NCBI RefSeq assembly: GCF_032062135.1
Contig: NC_092858.1
Span: 168,822,198-168,886,197 of the forward strand
Source of the DNA: Pyxicephalus adspersus
Lineage: Eukaryota > Chordata > Amphibia > Anura > Pyxicephalidae
Length of the DNA stretch: 64,000 bases
Reading direction: 5' to 3'
Under the pieces are notes generated by a model. The model made no database searches. It was given only the letters and a program-made list of their open reading frames with translations, and was not told where the DNA came from. Within the stretch, counting starts at the first letter, position 1. Every line of letters begins with the position of its first letter. The translations under genes and the position numbers were made by a program. Shown here one piece after another: positions 23,213 through 35,348 of the stretch.

Positions 23213-23957
23213 GCTACATAGCAGCTTTTAACAATCCTGTTGATGGAAAGTTTCTTATCAGTGATAGTTTTGTTAGTGTGACATGGCCTTAAACATGAAG
23301 GAGATACCTGCAAGGTTAGCTTACTCTCAGTTTTGTATTGCAATATAGCACAAGGAGTTAGGAATCTATTCATTGATGCACTGCAGTAAAATGTGCATTA
23401 CTGCAATGTATCATGCATTTGTTAGTTGATTGCATTTTTAATGTTGCCGCAACATACCAAAGAACTTGATTAATAAATTATTATTATATGTCTGCTAATC
23501 ATTTTTAGTTGCTTATATGCTATGTTAAGGTTCTTTCTATCATACAAGTTCACTTGCTTCTATCATACATGTTCACAGAATGAATTTTACTAGAAAATGT
23601 TATTAGAACAAATTGTTGCTCTCCAGGTCCTTGGAATGTCCTGTTGTTGACCTTGGGGATAGTTTCATCTTCTTGGTCGGGTATTTTGGAGCTCTAAAGG
23701 GCAGTGAATTGATAAGTTTTTGCAAGTCATCCGGAACTAGTGTCTGCTGTGATTTCTTGTAATGTCTCCTTGTAGTAATAATAATAATATTAATAATAAT
23801 AATAATAATAATAATGGGCTGTTTGTGCAGCTTCCTAAGTGAATAACTTATTCTGATGTTTAGGCGTAGGAGCTTCTGGATGGCATTTGTGCAGAATTTT
23901 GGCTTAAAGGGGCCCTCAATATGGGTATTAGGATCCTCTATATACTGCAATAAGGGT
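23213..23957. other. Spacer with (AAT)n
   Basis: Contains an (AAT)n run at 23776-23815. A 115-residue minus frame (23603-23950) crosses the microsatellite. Its flanks look mildly protein-like (LRKLHKQP) but match no family I know. Confidence 0.5.
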
Positions 23958-24237
23958 CTCCACGAAAGTTAGACGTCCGTTTAACGTCAGAGAATTGTCG
24001 CTGAAAACAGTATTTCGTGATTGTTTCCAGTGACAGATGAACGCACGAGCGCTGTACATACAATGATGTTATGTTCTATGGAAAGTGGAGGGGGAGGACA
24101 AGCAAGCGCCATGTGTTTCTGTGCTTACTTTCCCAACTGGTTGTTGATGTACAATATTAGGGCACATGTCAGATTTTTGCCCGAGATGAGCAATACTGTT
24201 CATCGCAGCCAACGATTATCTTAAATGTTGTTCCACT
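23958..24237. repeat. MITE-like repeat related to the AACGATCG-type elements
   Basis: Words such as CGCTGTACATACAATG, TTCTATGGAAAGTGGAGG, GGACAAGCAAGCGC and CCAACGATTATC are of the type seen in frog short TIR elements. Ends are degraded and no second copy is in the window. Confidence 0.45.
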
Positions 24238-24970
24238 AACCCGACTCTCTCTTCTACAATCTTTTATGAATGCTTCATCCTTCCCACCGACCTACCTGAT
24301 ACCCAGCCTTCCCACCGCTCCTCTTCTGCTGCATCTCTGCTGTGGTTCATTGGCTTCCATTTCACTTCAGAATCAAATTCATCTCCTGTGCTTTGCCTTC
24401 AAATCCCTCCACAGTACTTGTCCCACTTACCTTTCTGACCTGGTAAAAAAAATATTTCGCTAGCCACTCTGTTTGCTCCTCCAATGACCTACTAATGACT
24501 TCCTCATTCATAACCTCATCACACGCACGGCTCCAAGACTTTTCTAGAGCTTCCCCGACACTCTGGAATGGTTTTTCATGTCCTACATGGCTTGCTTCTA
24601 CTTTCTGTTCAAAGAACTCAAAACCCGTTTCCCCAACTTTGCCCACCCGTCACCACTCACCCACCATTCTACATCCCCCCTCCCATTCTACCCCGACATT
24701 TCATTGGATGCAGAAGCAGGAAGAAGAAACAAGAAAAAAGACGGAGATTGTGGCGCTGGATGGCACGGGACTCCGGCAGATCAGGAGTGTGACTCGGGGT
24801 TACCACTTTTAGCAACTTTTTTCTACCCTGAGTCACACTCGGGGTTACCGCTAGAGGGGTTAATATACAGCACTGCGTAATATGTGTATATAAATACTCT
24901 TTTTTAATAATATAACTATTATTATTATTATTATTATTAATAATAATAATAATAATAATAATATAAAATG
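24238..24970 (+). mobile_element. LINE 3' part, plus strand, interrupted by repeat P
   Basis: Plus-strand reading gives FAFKSLHSTCPTYLSDLV, TAPRLFSRASPTLWNGF and FCSKNSKPVSP, the C-terminal end of the same LINE ORF. The tail CAGCACTGCGTAATATGTG...TATATAAATACT and (ATT)n/(AAT)n follow at 24866-24965. Repeat P copy 3 sits between them. Confidence 0.82.
24703..24862 (+). repeat. Dispersed repeat P, copy 3 (snap-back end)
   Basis: Ends in two inverted blocks, GAGTGTGACTCGGGGTTACC (about 24786) and CTGAGTCACACTCGGGGTTACC nearby, separated by a short TTTTAGCAACTTTTT loop. It lies inside the LINE, between coding end and tail. Confidence 0.65.
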
Positions 24971-27483
24971 CTATTCTATTTTTATCCTTTTGCATTGTAG
25001 TTTTTTGCTGTGAGCAGAGAATTTTGTTTTCCTTGTCAGTATGAACCTCCAACGCTTCTGCCTTGCAGTGCAGCACATCATAACACATGGCATATACTAC
25101 ACATCATTAGTGCTGCTTTGGTAAACAATGGTGTGTCAAATATGTAGTCTGTTGTGGTGAATGGTTTCTCTTACCTCATATTATTGTGTGATTTAACACA
25201 CCCTTACAGCCCTTGGAGTTAGGGACATTTTTATAGACGGGGTCTCCAGTGATCTGACCACCCATCTGAACCCTGCTCGCATACCACGATCAGTACTGTT
25301 GTTTGGAGGATATATTGGACCCCAAGAAAGACAAGCCACTGCTTTGTATATTAAGGCAGCAGTCTGATCTTGTTTAGCACTTATTAGATACAAAGTAAGT
25401 AACCCTATATGTATTATTATATATGCAGCTATAGTAAAAATTTACAAGGGTTCAATTAGGCTTTTAAATTAACTTTAAATACTAAATTGCCATTAAATTG
25501 GATCTGGATGTACAGTATATATTGTATATGAGCATCTACTCCCCTATTAAAATATGTAATGAGAAACATCAATTTCCTACCAACATGACACTATGTGGGG
25601 TTATGAGTTACACGATCCTCCAAATGTGTTGCATGTTGTGATATCGTTTCATTGTTTCAGCATTTTTTACTGTTGAAAACAGAATCCAGAGGGGTACTGC
25701 CAGTGTGTAACTATACCCATTGGTCCCCTGTAGCAAAATTTGCAGCTGGTGTTTCCTCTGTCACAATGAATTCGAGTCTGTAACCAAACACTGCATTGTG
25801 GTCCTATAAGAAAGGGGACCAGAAATATTGAGACTTTTTGTGGCATAGTATTTCTTCCCACGGATTAGTGGATATGGTTTTCCCATGATGGGTTTCTTTC
25901 GTTTTCTTCCAGCAAATTAGTTGTTTTGTTTCTTTTTTTGAGAATTATCTTTAGTGCTATTAGGTTGATGATATATGATATGGAATGTAAAATTTAGCCA
26001 TTGTCTTTCTGATTTCTAAAGATTCTGGTAACAATGACTTAGTTTTCCTTTTTTTTTTTAATGTGACCCTGTGCTTTACCCATACAAGATAAAACAACGG
26101 GTTCACCTAAATGCCTTCCGGCATGTACATACCTTCCGTGTATTAGCCTGCATGAGCTAGATGACATAGCTGGAATGTCCAATAATGGGGAGTATATGGC
26201 TCTTCCCTCTTCTTACCACATTGCAGTGCTGGGTGCCGGAGCATCCAGCATTGTCACTCTAGGACTAGAAAAGTATCAGCACTGCAGACCACCTTTTTCC
26301 ATGTATAGCATAGGAAGGAAGAATTCTGTAGTTCACAGGTGGGAACAGGGCAAGGTTGATGATTGCTTACTGGCCACAGCTAAGTTGATTTTTCAGTTGC
26401 CTCTATGCACTGCATCTGACAACACACTAGACATGCATTGGTGTGCCGGGCAACCATTCATCCTTAATGGCACACCAAATTACCTTAACCAGCCCACTAT
26501 ATCGCAACATGTGGCAATGCACTGTCCCTATTGCAGGGCTTTTAAAAGTGCAGCAAATTTGTGTGATTTGGTGCTTTTGGCTGCCTATTCAGATACATGG
26601 GCTACCAAATAATACCTGGCATTGAAAAACGCAGTGCACAGCCCTCGTGGGACAATGTCCCAAATTCTCCAATGGTGACAACCCCTGCAATTTATTTTGA
26701 TGTGCATGTGTCTTAAAAAACCTGCTAACTTTTAGGCTTGAAATCACAATAAAATGTATTCAGGTGTAAACTCTGTCCAAATCATTATCACGGAGTGCTG
26801 AGCAAAAAAGGTGATTTTTTTTTTAGTTGCCAATTACCTTCACATGACTTCAAAAGACACAACAGGTGAGTCAAGCCATCAGACATGGCGCTGATAGCTG
26901 CCCGTCTAGCCTGCTCCCATAAAGGACTCATTAAGTTTTATTGGAACAGTCTGATGTGGTATGTACACAGCTCTGTGTCACTCGGTGTGTCTGTGGTGTC
27001 AGCAGATAATAACAGCTCCCTGACATGAAGTGAGGCAATATTTACCAGGATATCTGCAGCCCTCGGGGGCCCAACAGCAGTGTGCTAATAATGAGTCACA
27101 TGGTGCAAATAGATCAACACACGTTTCCTGTTGCAAATGTACAATAAAAGGCCCATGTATTTCACAGGCCAAAAGGAAATTAATAAAGGGGAATCAGAGG
27201 TAAAAATAATAGTTAAATAAATACACAGGTCAACAAAAAATAGCTTTGATAATCATCAGAAACCACAGCAAACTTTTCTATATCAGTTTTTGGTGCAGAT
27301 TTCAGATCTGTTTTCAGTTATACCCTAACACTTACAGCTCCTAAGTTTTGAGTACTGTTATAGTTAGCATTGTACGTGCATGTATTTTGTACTAAAGCGT
27401 AAGCACAGTTGAAGTGTGAAGTAAAATAAGGCACATTGTGGTATAGATATACTGAACTGTGTCAGTCAGGTAACATTGTTTCT
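24971..27483. other. Spacer, no gene supported
   Basis: Includes a 145-residue plus frame (26175-26612) rich in His, Cys and Ala. It has no domain, and its DNA (TGGTGTGCCGGGCAACC, GGCAATGCACTG) reads like a degenerate dispersed repeat. 26870-27180 contains a TGAGTCA site and low-repeat sequence. Confidence 0.55.
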
Positions 27484-29170
27484 TCAGAAATGTTTGGAGT
27501 ATGATTTTCTTGTGTACTCTTTGTCTGGATTGTTGCGGTACAGCATCCAGCAGTAGTCAGCCATTATACTTTCATTCCTGAAACCTTGGTAGCGGTGCTC
27601 CATTTCCTGAATGTCCTGGTGAAAACGTTCTCCTCCTTCGTCACTCACCATATCAAGATTTTCCGGAAAGAATTCTAGACGTGAGTGCAAGAAATGTATT
27701 TGTAATGACATGCAACAAACCAATTTCTGGTATGAATCAAGCAGATTCTGAACTCTTTCCTTGTAAGCAGGAGACTTATGGTTGTCCAGGAAATTTTCAC
27801 ACAGCCACTTGAATGCATCCCAAGCTTCTAGCTCAGCGAGAAGATTCTAGCTCAGGGAGAGATTGTTTGAAAACATCATCCTGCAAAACAGACTTGATCT
27901 GTGGCCCTATAAATATCCCTTTCTTTATTTTTGCAGTGCTTATGTTTGGAAACTTCTCAACAAGGTACTGAAAACCCATGGAAATTGATTTACCCATGGA
28001 CTTTACAAAGTTTTTCATCACACCTAACATGATATGGAGAGGTGGCAGAAATATTTTATGCAGATCAACCAGAGGCAGAAACATGACAATGCTTGTTCCG
28101 GGCTTATAGGTATCTCTTAGTGGCCAATCACGCTTGCCATAATGGTCTCCCGTATGTCTTCCTGTCCCACAGGCAAAGGAAACAGCAATATTTTGTGAAT
28201 CCTCCTTGCATTCCTATCAGCAAGACAATGACCTTTACATCCTCACAGATGTTCCACTGGTGTGTTTTATACTGGATTGCTTCAAGTAGTAACTTCATGT
28301 TGTCATAGGTCTCCCTTAGGTTAACGGAATTGGCAACCGGTAAACTTGGTTTGGAATTACCATTATGCAGTAAGACTGCTTTCAAGCTTCTTTTAGAGGA
28401 ATCAATAAAGATACGCCATTCAGATGGAACATGCTCTTGTGACACACTTTTAAAAAGAGGGCATTTATATCATGACAGTATCCCAGAGAGCTATCACTAG
28501 TAAAGAACGTTGCCAAGTTATGATTTCATTTTCTGTAGTGAGTTACAGTTACACCCTTTGCAAGCAAGTGTTTCTGTTTAAGCCTTGAAGCAAGAAGTTC
28601 TGCATTGTCTTTGGAGAGATTTAGATCATGAACTAGATCATTCAGTTCTGCTTGTGTAAAGCTCTCTGGTTTTGAATCTTCATCGGCCAAGTAGTCAGGA
28701 TCAGATGATTCGGGGTTATAACTGGCTGCAACTCCAGCGCATTCCTCATCACCTTCTACAGAAGCAAGTCCATCATGTGGTGGTACCAGAACTGGCAATG
28801 AATGATCATGGGGAACAGGGCTATGCAGAATGGAGGCTGGGATATAAAACTTTGTGCTTAGTTTTATCTGAGAATCCACTTTTGTTGACCCGGCAAAAAC
28901 AGCAGTCGATTAGATGGTCTTGCGGTTCTCTCCACACCATTGGGATTGCAAATGGCATTGCGGCTTTACACTGATTTAGCCAGTCACGCTATCCATTGGA
29001 ACAACTGGTACCGATGACATGTGGAGCCCAAGATTTATCCTGGTCAGCAAGTGGACAGCCGAAATATAATTTCAATATCTTTTTAGGCTCTGTGGTAATT
29101 TGGTGACGTTGTGCTTATACCACACATATAACAGAAACTGTCTGGATCATTAAGTCAATTTCTAGGCATG
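27484..29170 (-). pseudogene. Decayed transposase-like gene of an unnamed repetitive family
   Basis: Pieces of one protein run through three minus frames without introns. In order: DPDSFCYMCG (about 29150), DQDKSWAPHV, AMPFAIPMVWREP with DCCFC, PVPHDHSLP, an acidic stretch (SDPDYLADEDSKP), VTHYRK, EWRIFIDSSKRSLKAVLLHN, GGFTKYCCFLCLWDR, HYGKRDWPLRDTYKPG, LPPLHIMLGVMKNFVK, GIFIGPQIK, FFPENLDMVSDEGGERFHQD and MADYCWMLYR. I recall this motif set from many multicopy uncharacterised proteins in invertebrates and fish, but do not know an accepted name. Paired Cys suggest zinc binding; conserved Asp/Glu suggest a nuclease, which is inference. Several frameshifts and stops (TAG near 28990, TGA near 28530, a 19-bp tandem duplication near 27830-27855) show that it is dead. 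Confidence 0.75.
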
Positions 29171-29756
29171 ATGATAAATGAAATCAATCACAGTTAGTGA
29201 GGTCTCTAACCTTAAAAAAAGAAAACTGTTGTTAATTGTTGTAATATGTTAAGGCTATTTATAACGCTGAAGAAAAACTGAACACAGATTTAAAATCCGC
29301 ATCAAAAACACTACAAAGCCCACATAAAATTATGTCTGATGAAAATGACATGTTGACCTGTGATATCAATCACATAAGTTGCATTTGCATTGTTTTTTTG
29401 AGTCCAGGCTCCGACATGGTTTTGTTACTCATTGATTCTGCAAGTAGATCTGGTATCTTTCTCTCGAAGATTGACTCGGTGAGTCTGGGTTTTTAAAACA
29501 ATTACCACACCAGAATTGGTCACAATAAATTCTGGATTTTTGGGGGCATTTGCATCACTTTACTTCCTCTCTGAGGCCACAAACTTTTAGCTGGCCACCA
29601 CTTATTGCCAAAGGGCACTGGAAGCGTTTGCATGCAGCCTCTCTGTGGCCTTTTCCATCCTGGAGAAGAGGAGAAGGAGAGCAGCCCCAGACATTGCAAT
29701 GGGCTTGAGATGATTTGAAGTTTTGGTTGAATTATTAAATAATCCTTATTGTCCTG
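29171..29756. other. Spacer beside the decayed element
   Basis: AT-rich then GC-balanced. It may contain the untranslated 5' end of the neighbouring element, but no terminal repeats were recognised. Confidence 0.5.
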
Positions 29757-30470
29757 ATTAAGCCGACCATTCCATCCTGACTCTGACCTCCTCCATTCTG
29801 GCTGTGACCCGTCCATTCTGGGTATCACCCCTCCATAATGGCTGATTTCCATTTTGGTGGCGACTCCTCCATCCTGGCTGTAACCATTTCCAATTTTGCA
29901 GCGGCCTCCTCACCCTGATTTTGATCCCTCCATGCTGACTGTTACGTCCTCTATCTTAATTGAACCCTCTGGCTGTGCCCCCACACCCCATCCTAACTGT
30001 GACCCTTTCATCTTAATTGTGAACATTCCATCCTCTCTGTGACACCTCCATTTTGTGGCCACCTTAACCCAAAGTGTAACCAACCCCTCATCTTGATTGT
30101 GATCACCTCTATCCTAACTGACCCCTCTATTCTGTGCTTCCACCTCTATTCTAATTGTGACCCCTCCATGCTGTCTGTGACTTTTTTATCCTGATTTCAA
30201 CCCACCCATCCTGTCTGTGACAACTCCATTATGTGGCCTCCTGTAACCACCCACATACAGACTTTGGGTCTTTGTCACTATTGTGACCTCGTCATTCTGT
30301 CTGTAACCTTTTCATTTTTGCTGTCGCCTTTTCATCCAGGCTGTGACCCCACTATTCTAGCTGACTCTTCTAGTTTGTCTGACTTCTTCCTTCTTGGCTG
30401 TGCCATCTTCATCCATCCTAATTTACTTCTCCATTCCATATAGCAGGCCAGTGTTCCATTAGAGAGCGGT
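29757..30470. repeat. Degenerate tandem array, about 20-bp unit
   Basis: Repeats of a unit close to TCCATCCTGGCTGTGACCCC, much diverged, with length variation between units. Examples: CTCCATTCTGGCTGTGACCC, CCTCCATCCTGGCTGTAACC, TTCCATCCTCTCTGTGACAC. No coding meaning. Confidence 0.8.
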
Positions 30471-31219
30471 GAATACCTTTCCGTTGCATTTGTATGTAAT
30501 GCTCCCTATCCTAACTGACTCCATCCTGGTTCTTGTTTTTTTTCAGTGGTATTATCTGCAAAATTTTTGAGATCTGCTTGTTGATAGTCATTGGTAAAAG
30601 GCATATCTTCTTACTAGACACATCTACTTTTATTTGGACATGCCGCCCTTCTCTTCAACATTTTCCAAGTACGATGATATATCACTTCCTAAAGGAGCTG
30701 AAAAATAATGAAAGTGGAAAAAACCCAACATTATAACGCTAGAAAATATTAATTCTCACACATTATAACTTTAAATAGTCTTGCTATGTCTATTGTCATG
30801 TCTATTTCAAAAGAAAGTATATTGCACCACTTTCCCCCTGATGCCAGCTTGGATGGCTTCAATTCCAACCTCTCAATTGGTCTCATCCACCTATTGCCAA
30901 CATATCTCCTCAGTATTGTGCCCGTGCAAAATTGATGAGCCAAGCCTAGCTTGCTTTGGAAGACTTGATATGAAAATGTTTCTCCCATAGCATTGTTCCC
31001 CAAACGTAGGAAGTGTCTGAACAACCGCCTACATGCAGGGACCACCGGCCATTATTTTACTAAAATCTGCTGATTTTGAAAATATTAAAACATATATTAT
31101 TCATATATATATGAATATATATATATATTCATCATATATTTAAACTTACATGACCTTATATGAGAATATAATTATCAGTTTTACATATACATTTAGATGT
31201 ATCTATAATATCCAATTAG
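30471..31219. other. Spacer with AT palindrome
   Basis: Contains an AT-rich palindrome at about 31090-31135 built on ATATATATATGAATATATAT. No gene seen. Confidence 0.6.
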
Positions 31220-31410
31220 TCAAATCTTGTTCTCGTTCTAAGGTTTTGGGTTTGAATCTTGGCCATGACACTATTTGCATGGGGTTTGTATGATCTTGCT
31301 AAAGTGTCTTTGTCAGGCACATTAGACAATGCCTATGGTAGAGACATTAGATTAGACCTGTGGATTCTGTAGAGTATTGTGTAATATGTTGGAGTCATAT
31401 TTAATACATA
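31220..31410 (+). mobile_element. Degraded SINE fragment
   Basis: From the B-box region (GGGTTTGAATCTTGGCC) through CACTATTTGCATGGGG, GGTAGAGACATTAGATT, to TGTGTAATATGTTGGAG. It matches the SINE at 6012 but lacks the head and much of the centre. Confidence 0.75.
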
Positions 31411-32251
31411 ATAATTATCTCCCCAATTGGCTGACAGACAGCAAAAAAACGTGACAATAAGCTAACCCTTCACCAATCTATCCAAAACCTCAAAGCAAAC
31501 CTGACACGGGACGTACAGTAGCTCCCACTGTTGACTTCCTTCTAGGATAGAGCATCAGCCTGAAAGTCAGGCAACTAGAATAAAATACAAACAATATTCA
31601 TTCTTTGTACGGTATTTATTAAATATACTTGGGATTGTTATGTTTGTAAACCCTAAAATTTGAATGAATTTATATGCTCCCTTATATTCTCCTAAATGTA
31701 ATATGTTTTGTTCTATTTGTTTAACTTTTTAATTGACTGTGTTGGAAATTCAGTCCTGTGAACACTTCCTGTGAAATCTCAAGGACTCCTTCCACTTCCC
31801 AATCTTGTGATATAGAACAACTAGTCCCTATGCTGTGGTGGTAGGATAAATGGGTAGGGTTCAGTAGATTAACAACTGGGCAGAATGTACACAACATTTT
31901 GCAATTTCCCACCAAAGAAAAGCATGTGTTGTCACTCCACAAGAGGAATTAGGGGCATTGCAGATTAACAGATATTTTCAGTAATTGCAAGGGATAAACA
32001 TGGGAAAATGTGCACATGTTGCAGAGGTGTAAAAGGGGGAGGATATGAAGGAAATTCATCCCAGTGGGATGTTGATGGCAATAAAGGCTTGGTTTTAACA
32101 CTTCTCGATCCAAAAAGAAAAGTCGTTTTGGCTATGGATACACTTTGGATTACTCTATGCCACAGGTCACCCTGGCTGTACATAAACCCACACGGCACAC
32201 ACCTGGTGAACTTCGTAAATTCCCAGCATTACATTACAATGGCAGTTGTAC
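31411..32251. other. Spacer, no gene seen
   Basis: AT-rich with short frames only. Confidence 0.6.
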
Positions 32252-32455
32252 AAAACTCCAGAACTGCAATATTAATCTTTATGGCTATACTAAGGTCACA
32301 CTTTATATAGCACATTTCATACCTCTGAGCTCTCGCTGAGAAAACAACAACCTAAATGTGCAACTGAGAAAAGTTCACAGATACATATTAAGTAAATCAT
32401 TAAAGAATGGCCTATTTTTAATCACTGATAAGGGTGCAGGAACAAGGAAAACACA
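32252..32455 (+). repeat. Dispersed repeat H, copy 1
   Basis: Similar to 36962-37163: AGAACTGCAATATTAATC, CTTTATGGC, AAGGTCACACT, CTCTGAGCTCTCGCTGAGAA, CAACTGAGAAAAGTT, AGTAAATCATTA and ACACAG near the end. The class is unknown. Confidence 0.75.
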
Positions 32456-32645
32456 GTGAAAAGCCATGGTGTACTGCAGAGTTCATATTGGGGTTTATTA
32501 TACTGGGCATAGAGAAGAGGTGGCATAGTCCATGGCACTTAGTTTGCCCTATTTTGAGCCTTTTTGAGCTTTCCTATCTTTCTTTTCTACTAGTCTTCTA
32601 TATGTACAGTTTAAAAGGTAATTGCACTCGTGAAATAAAAAACAG

Positions 32646-32697
32646 ATTTCCATTGTCCTTTCCATTGTTGATTCCATTGACATTTCCATTGTCTGTC
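32646..32697 (+). repeat. Short tandem repeat (TTTCCATTG-type)
   Basis: About four degenerate copies of TTTCCATTG plus 2-4 bases. Confidence 0.8.
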
Positions 32698-32751
32698 ATA
32701 CAAGACTTTAGATCCCCAATGAACAAACATGCTTACCTGATGTCCATAGTA

Positions 32752-33177
32752 AAGGTGCGTACACACTTCCAATTTTTATCGTTCCAATCGAACGACGAAC
32801 GATCGATTGGGCAAAAAATCGTTCGTAAAAAAGGAACCAGCGACGCCGACGAACGAGGAAAGTCGCTGGAAACGAACGACCGGACCGACGGATCGGATTG
32901 GACGACGATCGTTGAACATCGTTCGTGTGTACGGTCGTTCGTTGATCGTCCATGTTCAGAGCATGCGTGATGAACGAACGTCCGTTCACTTTCCTGTCGT
33001 GCACATAGTTCCTCTATCGCTCAAACGATCGTATCTATTGTGTGTACAATATCTACGAACGATCGTGTCGTTAACTCTATGTGCAGGATCGGTGCTATAC
33101 GATCGTTCATATATATCGTGCATGAACGTTCGTCGTTCGTTTTCCAACGATAATAATTGGAAGTGTGTACGTAGCTT
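32752..33177. mobile_element. 426-bp MITE, copy 2
   Basis: Nearly identical to 14553-14977, same orientation, about 18 kb away. Ends AAGGTGCGTACACAC and GTGTGTACGTAGCTT, flanked by TA on each side. Visible differences from copy 1 include GGAACCAGCG versus GTAACCAACG and GATTGGACG versus GATTGGGCG. The 178- and 147-residue frames here are element-derived. Confidence 0.9.
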
Positions 33178-33946
33178 TACATGGGACTTCCTACAGTTTT
33201 ACTTTTCTTATCTGGAAATTGTCTATGAGCAGAGCTTTATCTATTTCTAAGAGTTATGAAACTGATAGCTTTGAGATAACAGGCATGGATTTGACTAATT
33301 GATGTCTACATGGCTCACACAGCTGTCACTGGTTCAGGCTAAAGGAATTAGCTAGGTTAGAAAAACCTGATCCAGTCACCAATAACCATAGATGGTGTCT
33401 CTAGAAGATCCATTTCTCCCACCGCTCTGAACACACATTACTGACTGGAGCAAAAAATCAACAGTACAGTATATAAAAAAATTATTCTGAAATTATGGAA
33501 CATTAAAAGAGTAAATATGGGAAGATCTCATCACATTTATATGTGGTGCAAAGGGTGCACATTGGCGGCCTATATACAGCATTTGCATGTACTTTTTGCA
33601 TTTCTACTGAGGTTTATTTACCTGATAAGAAGTAAAAAGAAGACCTCTCCATTCTGTCCCTAAACCCCCTCTCTTTCCAAGATGGCTCCATGAACTCTTC
33701 ATATTGATTTTATGATTCATATTGATTTTATGTCAACCCTGGAATATCTCCCAACTTTTGGTGATAATGAAGAGCGATACTTTTTAGCTCGAAATATGTA
33801 AGCAAATGACACTCACTGACAATTTGAGGACTATTAGAAAATGACTAATCAAAAATGAATGTGTAAACCAAAAAATGTGATTTTCCTTTATATTGGCTTT
33901 TCAAAAACATGAGGAGGAAGGAAGGACAAAGACATTTTGACCTGAA
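33178..33946. other. Spacer, no gene seen
   Basis: Contains a direct duplication of CATATTGATTTTATG near 33698-33732. Nothing else recognised. Confidence 0.6.
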
Positions 33947-34125
33947 AGAAGGACAGTCCCTTCAAATCAGGGACAATTGGGAGGTATGAAGAGGAGCAGT
34001 CCCTCCAAATCACGGGCAGTTTGGAAGTATGAGGGGTAATGGAGTCCTTCCAAATCAGGGGCTATTGGCAGGTAGGAAGAGGAATAGTCCCCCCAAATCT
34101 GGGGCAGCTGGGAGATAGTATTAAG
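33947..34125 (+). repeat. 43-45 bp tandem repeat, four units
   Basis: Units of the form CAGTCCCTCCAAATC plus GGGACAATTGGGAGGTATGA. The AAAT core recurs at spacings of 43, 45 and 43. The same unit occurs inverted at 42545-42650. Confidence 0.85.
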
Positions 34126-35340
34126 GTATTGGCTAAAGCTGAAAGGGACACTAAGATTTAAATTACAGAATAGTCTAAAGGATTATCTCGTCCCCAGGGC
34201 TTATAAACACTCATAAAAGGTCAGCATCATAGGAGACAGGGCAGAGCCATGTAATAATACCCCTTAGAGGGTGAACTTTCTTAACAGCCTTAATCATCAA
34301 AAGAAGTTTCCCAAAGCTTTCAAAGAAAGGCCAACAAATTCCTGTTGTTACAATGGGGCTAGCCCATTAAGGAGAATTGGCGTCACACCTACTCTAACCA
34401 ACGTCATTCTGACCTCTTGTGAAATGCTGGACAACCACCTCGGGGGCTAAATATTTCAGCTGGTGTGTTACTGTACTTCACTCCACTCCCTAAGATGGAT
34501 GGGGCATTGTAAAATGTCATAATACTGGTGAAAGCCTAACATTTTGATACATTGTACTACATTTAATGATGTATTCTTTTATTATCGACCAAAATCTCCT
34601 TTCCCTGCTCCTCTCCTTTTATGACTGATCTGTCATTGGCTAAGAGAAGGAAAAGGCTTGTAAAAGTTCCCCTGCCAGACAGGACTGTGCTGTAGGACAA
34701 AGCTATGTACATCTCAGGACTGGATGGACAGATTTAGAAATCCTTTGGCAGATTAGATTTCCTCAATATATTTCATCCACTTTTGTCACATGGAGTCCAT
34801 TCTCATCAGCTTATATTTTATAAGTATATCGTATAAGTATAGCTTATAAAAAGGATATCAGGGGTGGGGGAATGAACCAAACCTGTTTCCTTGCCTTTTA
34901 AGACCTTAAACATTACTATTTTAATGTATCTTTTCATTCTTAAAACATTTTTCAGAAATGATTTTTATTTACAATATGTTTTTGAACTTGCTAGAAAACT
35001 TGACTATTTTAAGAAGAGTCAATTTCCCAACACAGCCCCCTGTGCCCCTGTTGCCCTCTCTTCTTCTTGGAGTGTCTAATTGTTCCTTTGATGGGCCAGC
35101 TCTTCTGCCACTTCTCTTATTTCTTTACATAGACATTTATGTAAGTGCTGAGGAGCGATAGCTCTGGGTCTGTTGGCACTGCTGACGTCACATCCAAGAT
35201 GGCGGCATCTACAAGCTACCAGGGCTTTTGGCTGTCTACATAAAGGAGGCTTTTATAAGGAAATAATTTGCATTAAATAAAATAAATTAACCTCAGAGAA
35301 CATTTTAATGAAATGAAGCCACCATTTGTTTTAAAGGATA
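34126..35340. other. Spacer, no gene seen
   Basis: AT-rich. A GACGTCACATCCAAGATGGCGGC stretch near 35180 is CpG-containing and promoter-like in isolation, but no gene follows it on either strand. Confidence 0.5.
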
Positions 35341-35348
35341 GTCCAACC

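Noticed and set aside
23603..23950. 115-residue minus frame
   Set aside because: It crosses an (AAT)n microsatellite giving poly-Ile, and the flanks match nothing known to me.
26175..26612. 145-residue plus frame as a gene
   Set aside because: No domain, no splice context, and the DNA is GCA/TGC-rich like other stretches in the window; treated as chance.
32434..33250. 178- and 147-residue plus frames
   Set aside because: They run through MITE copy 2. The CGAACG-rich text is stop-poor by composition.
35170..35210. CpG-rich GACGTCA...AAGATGGCGGC as a promoter
   Set aside because: No transcript, exon or coding frame follows on either strand; a short isolated stretch is not enough.
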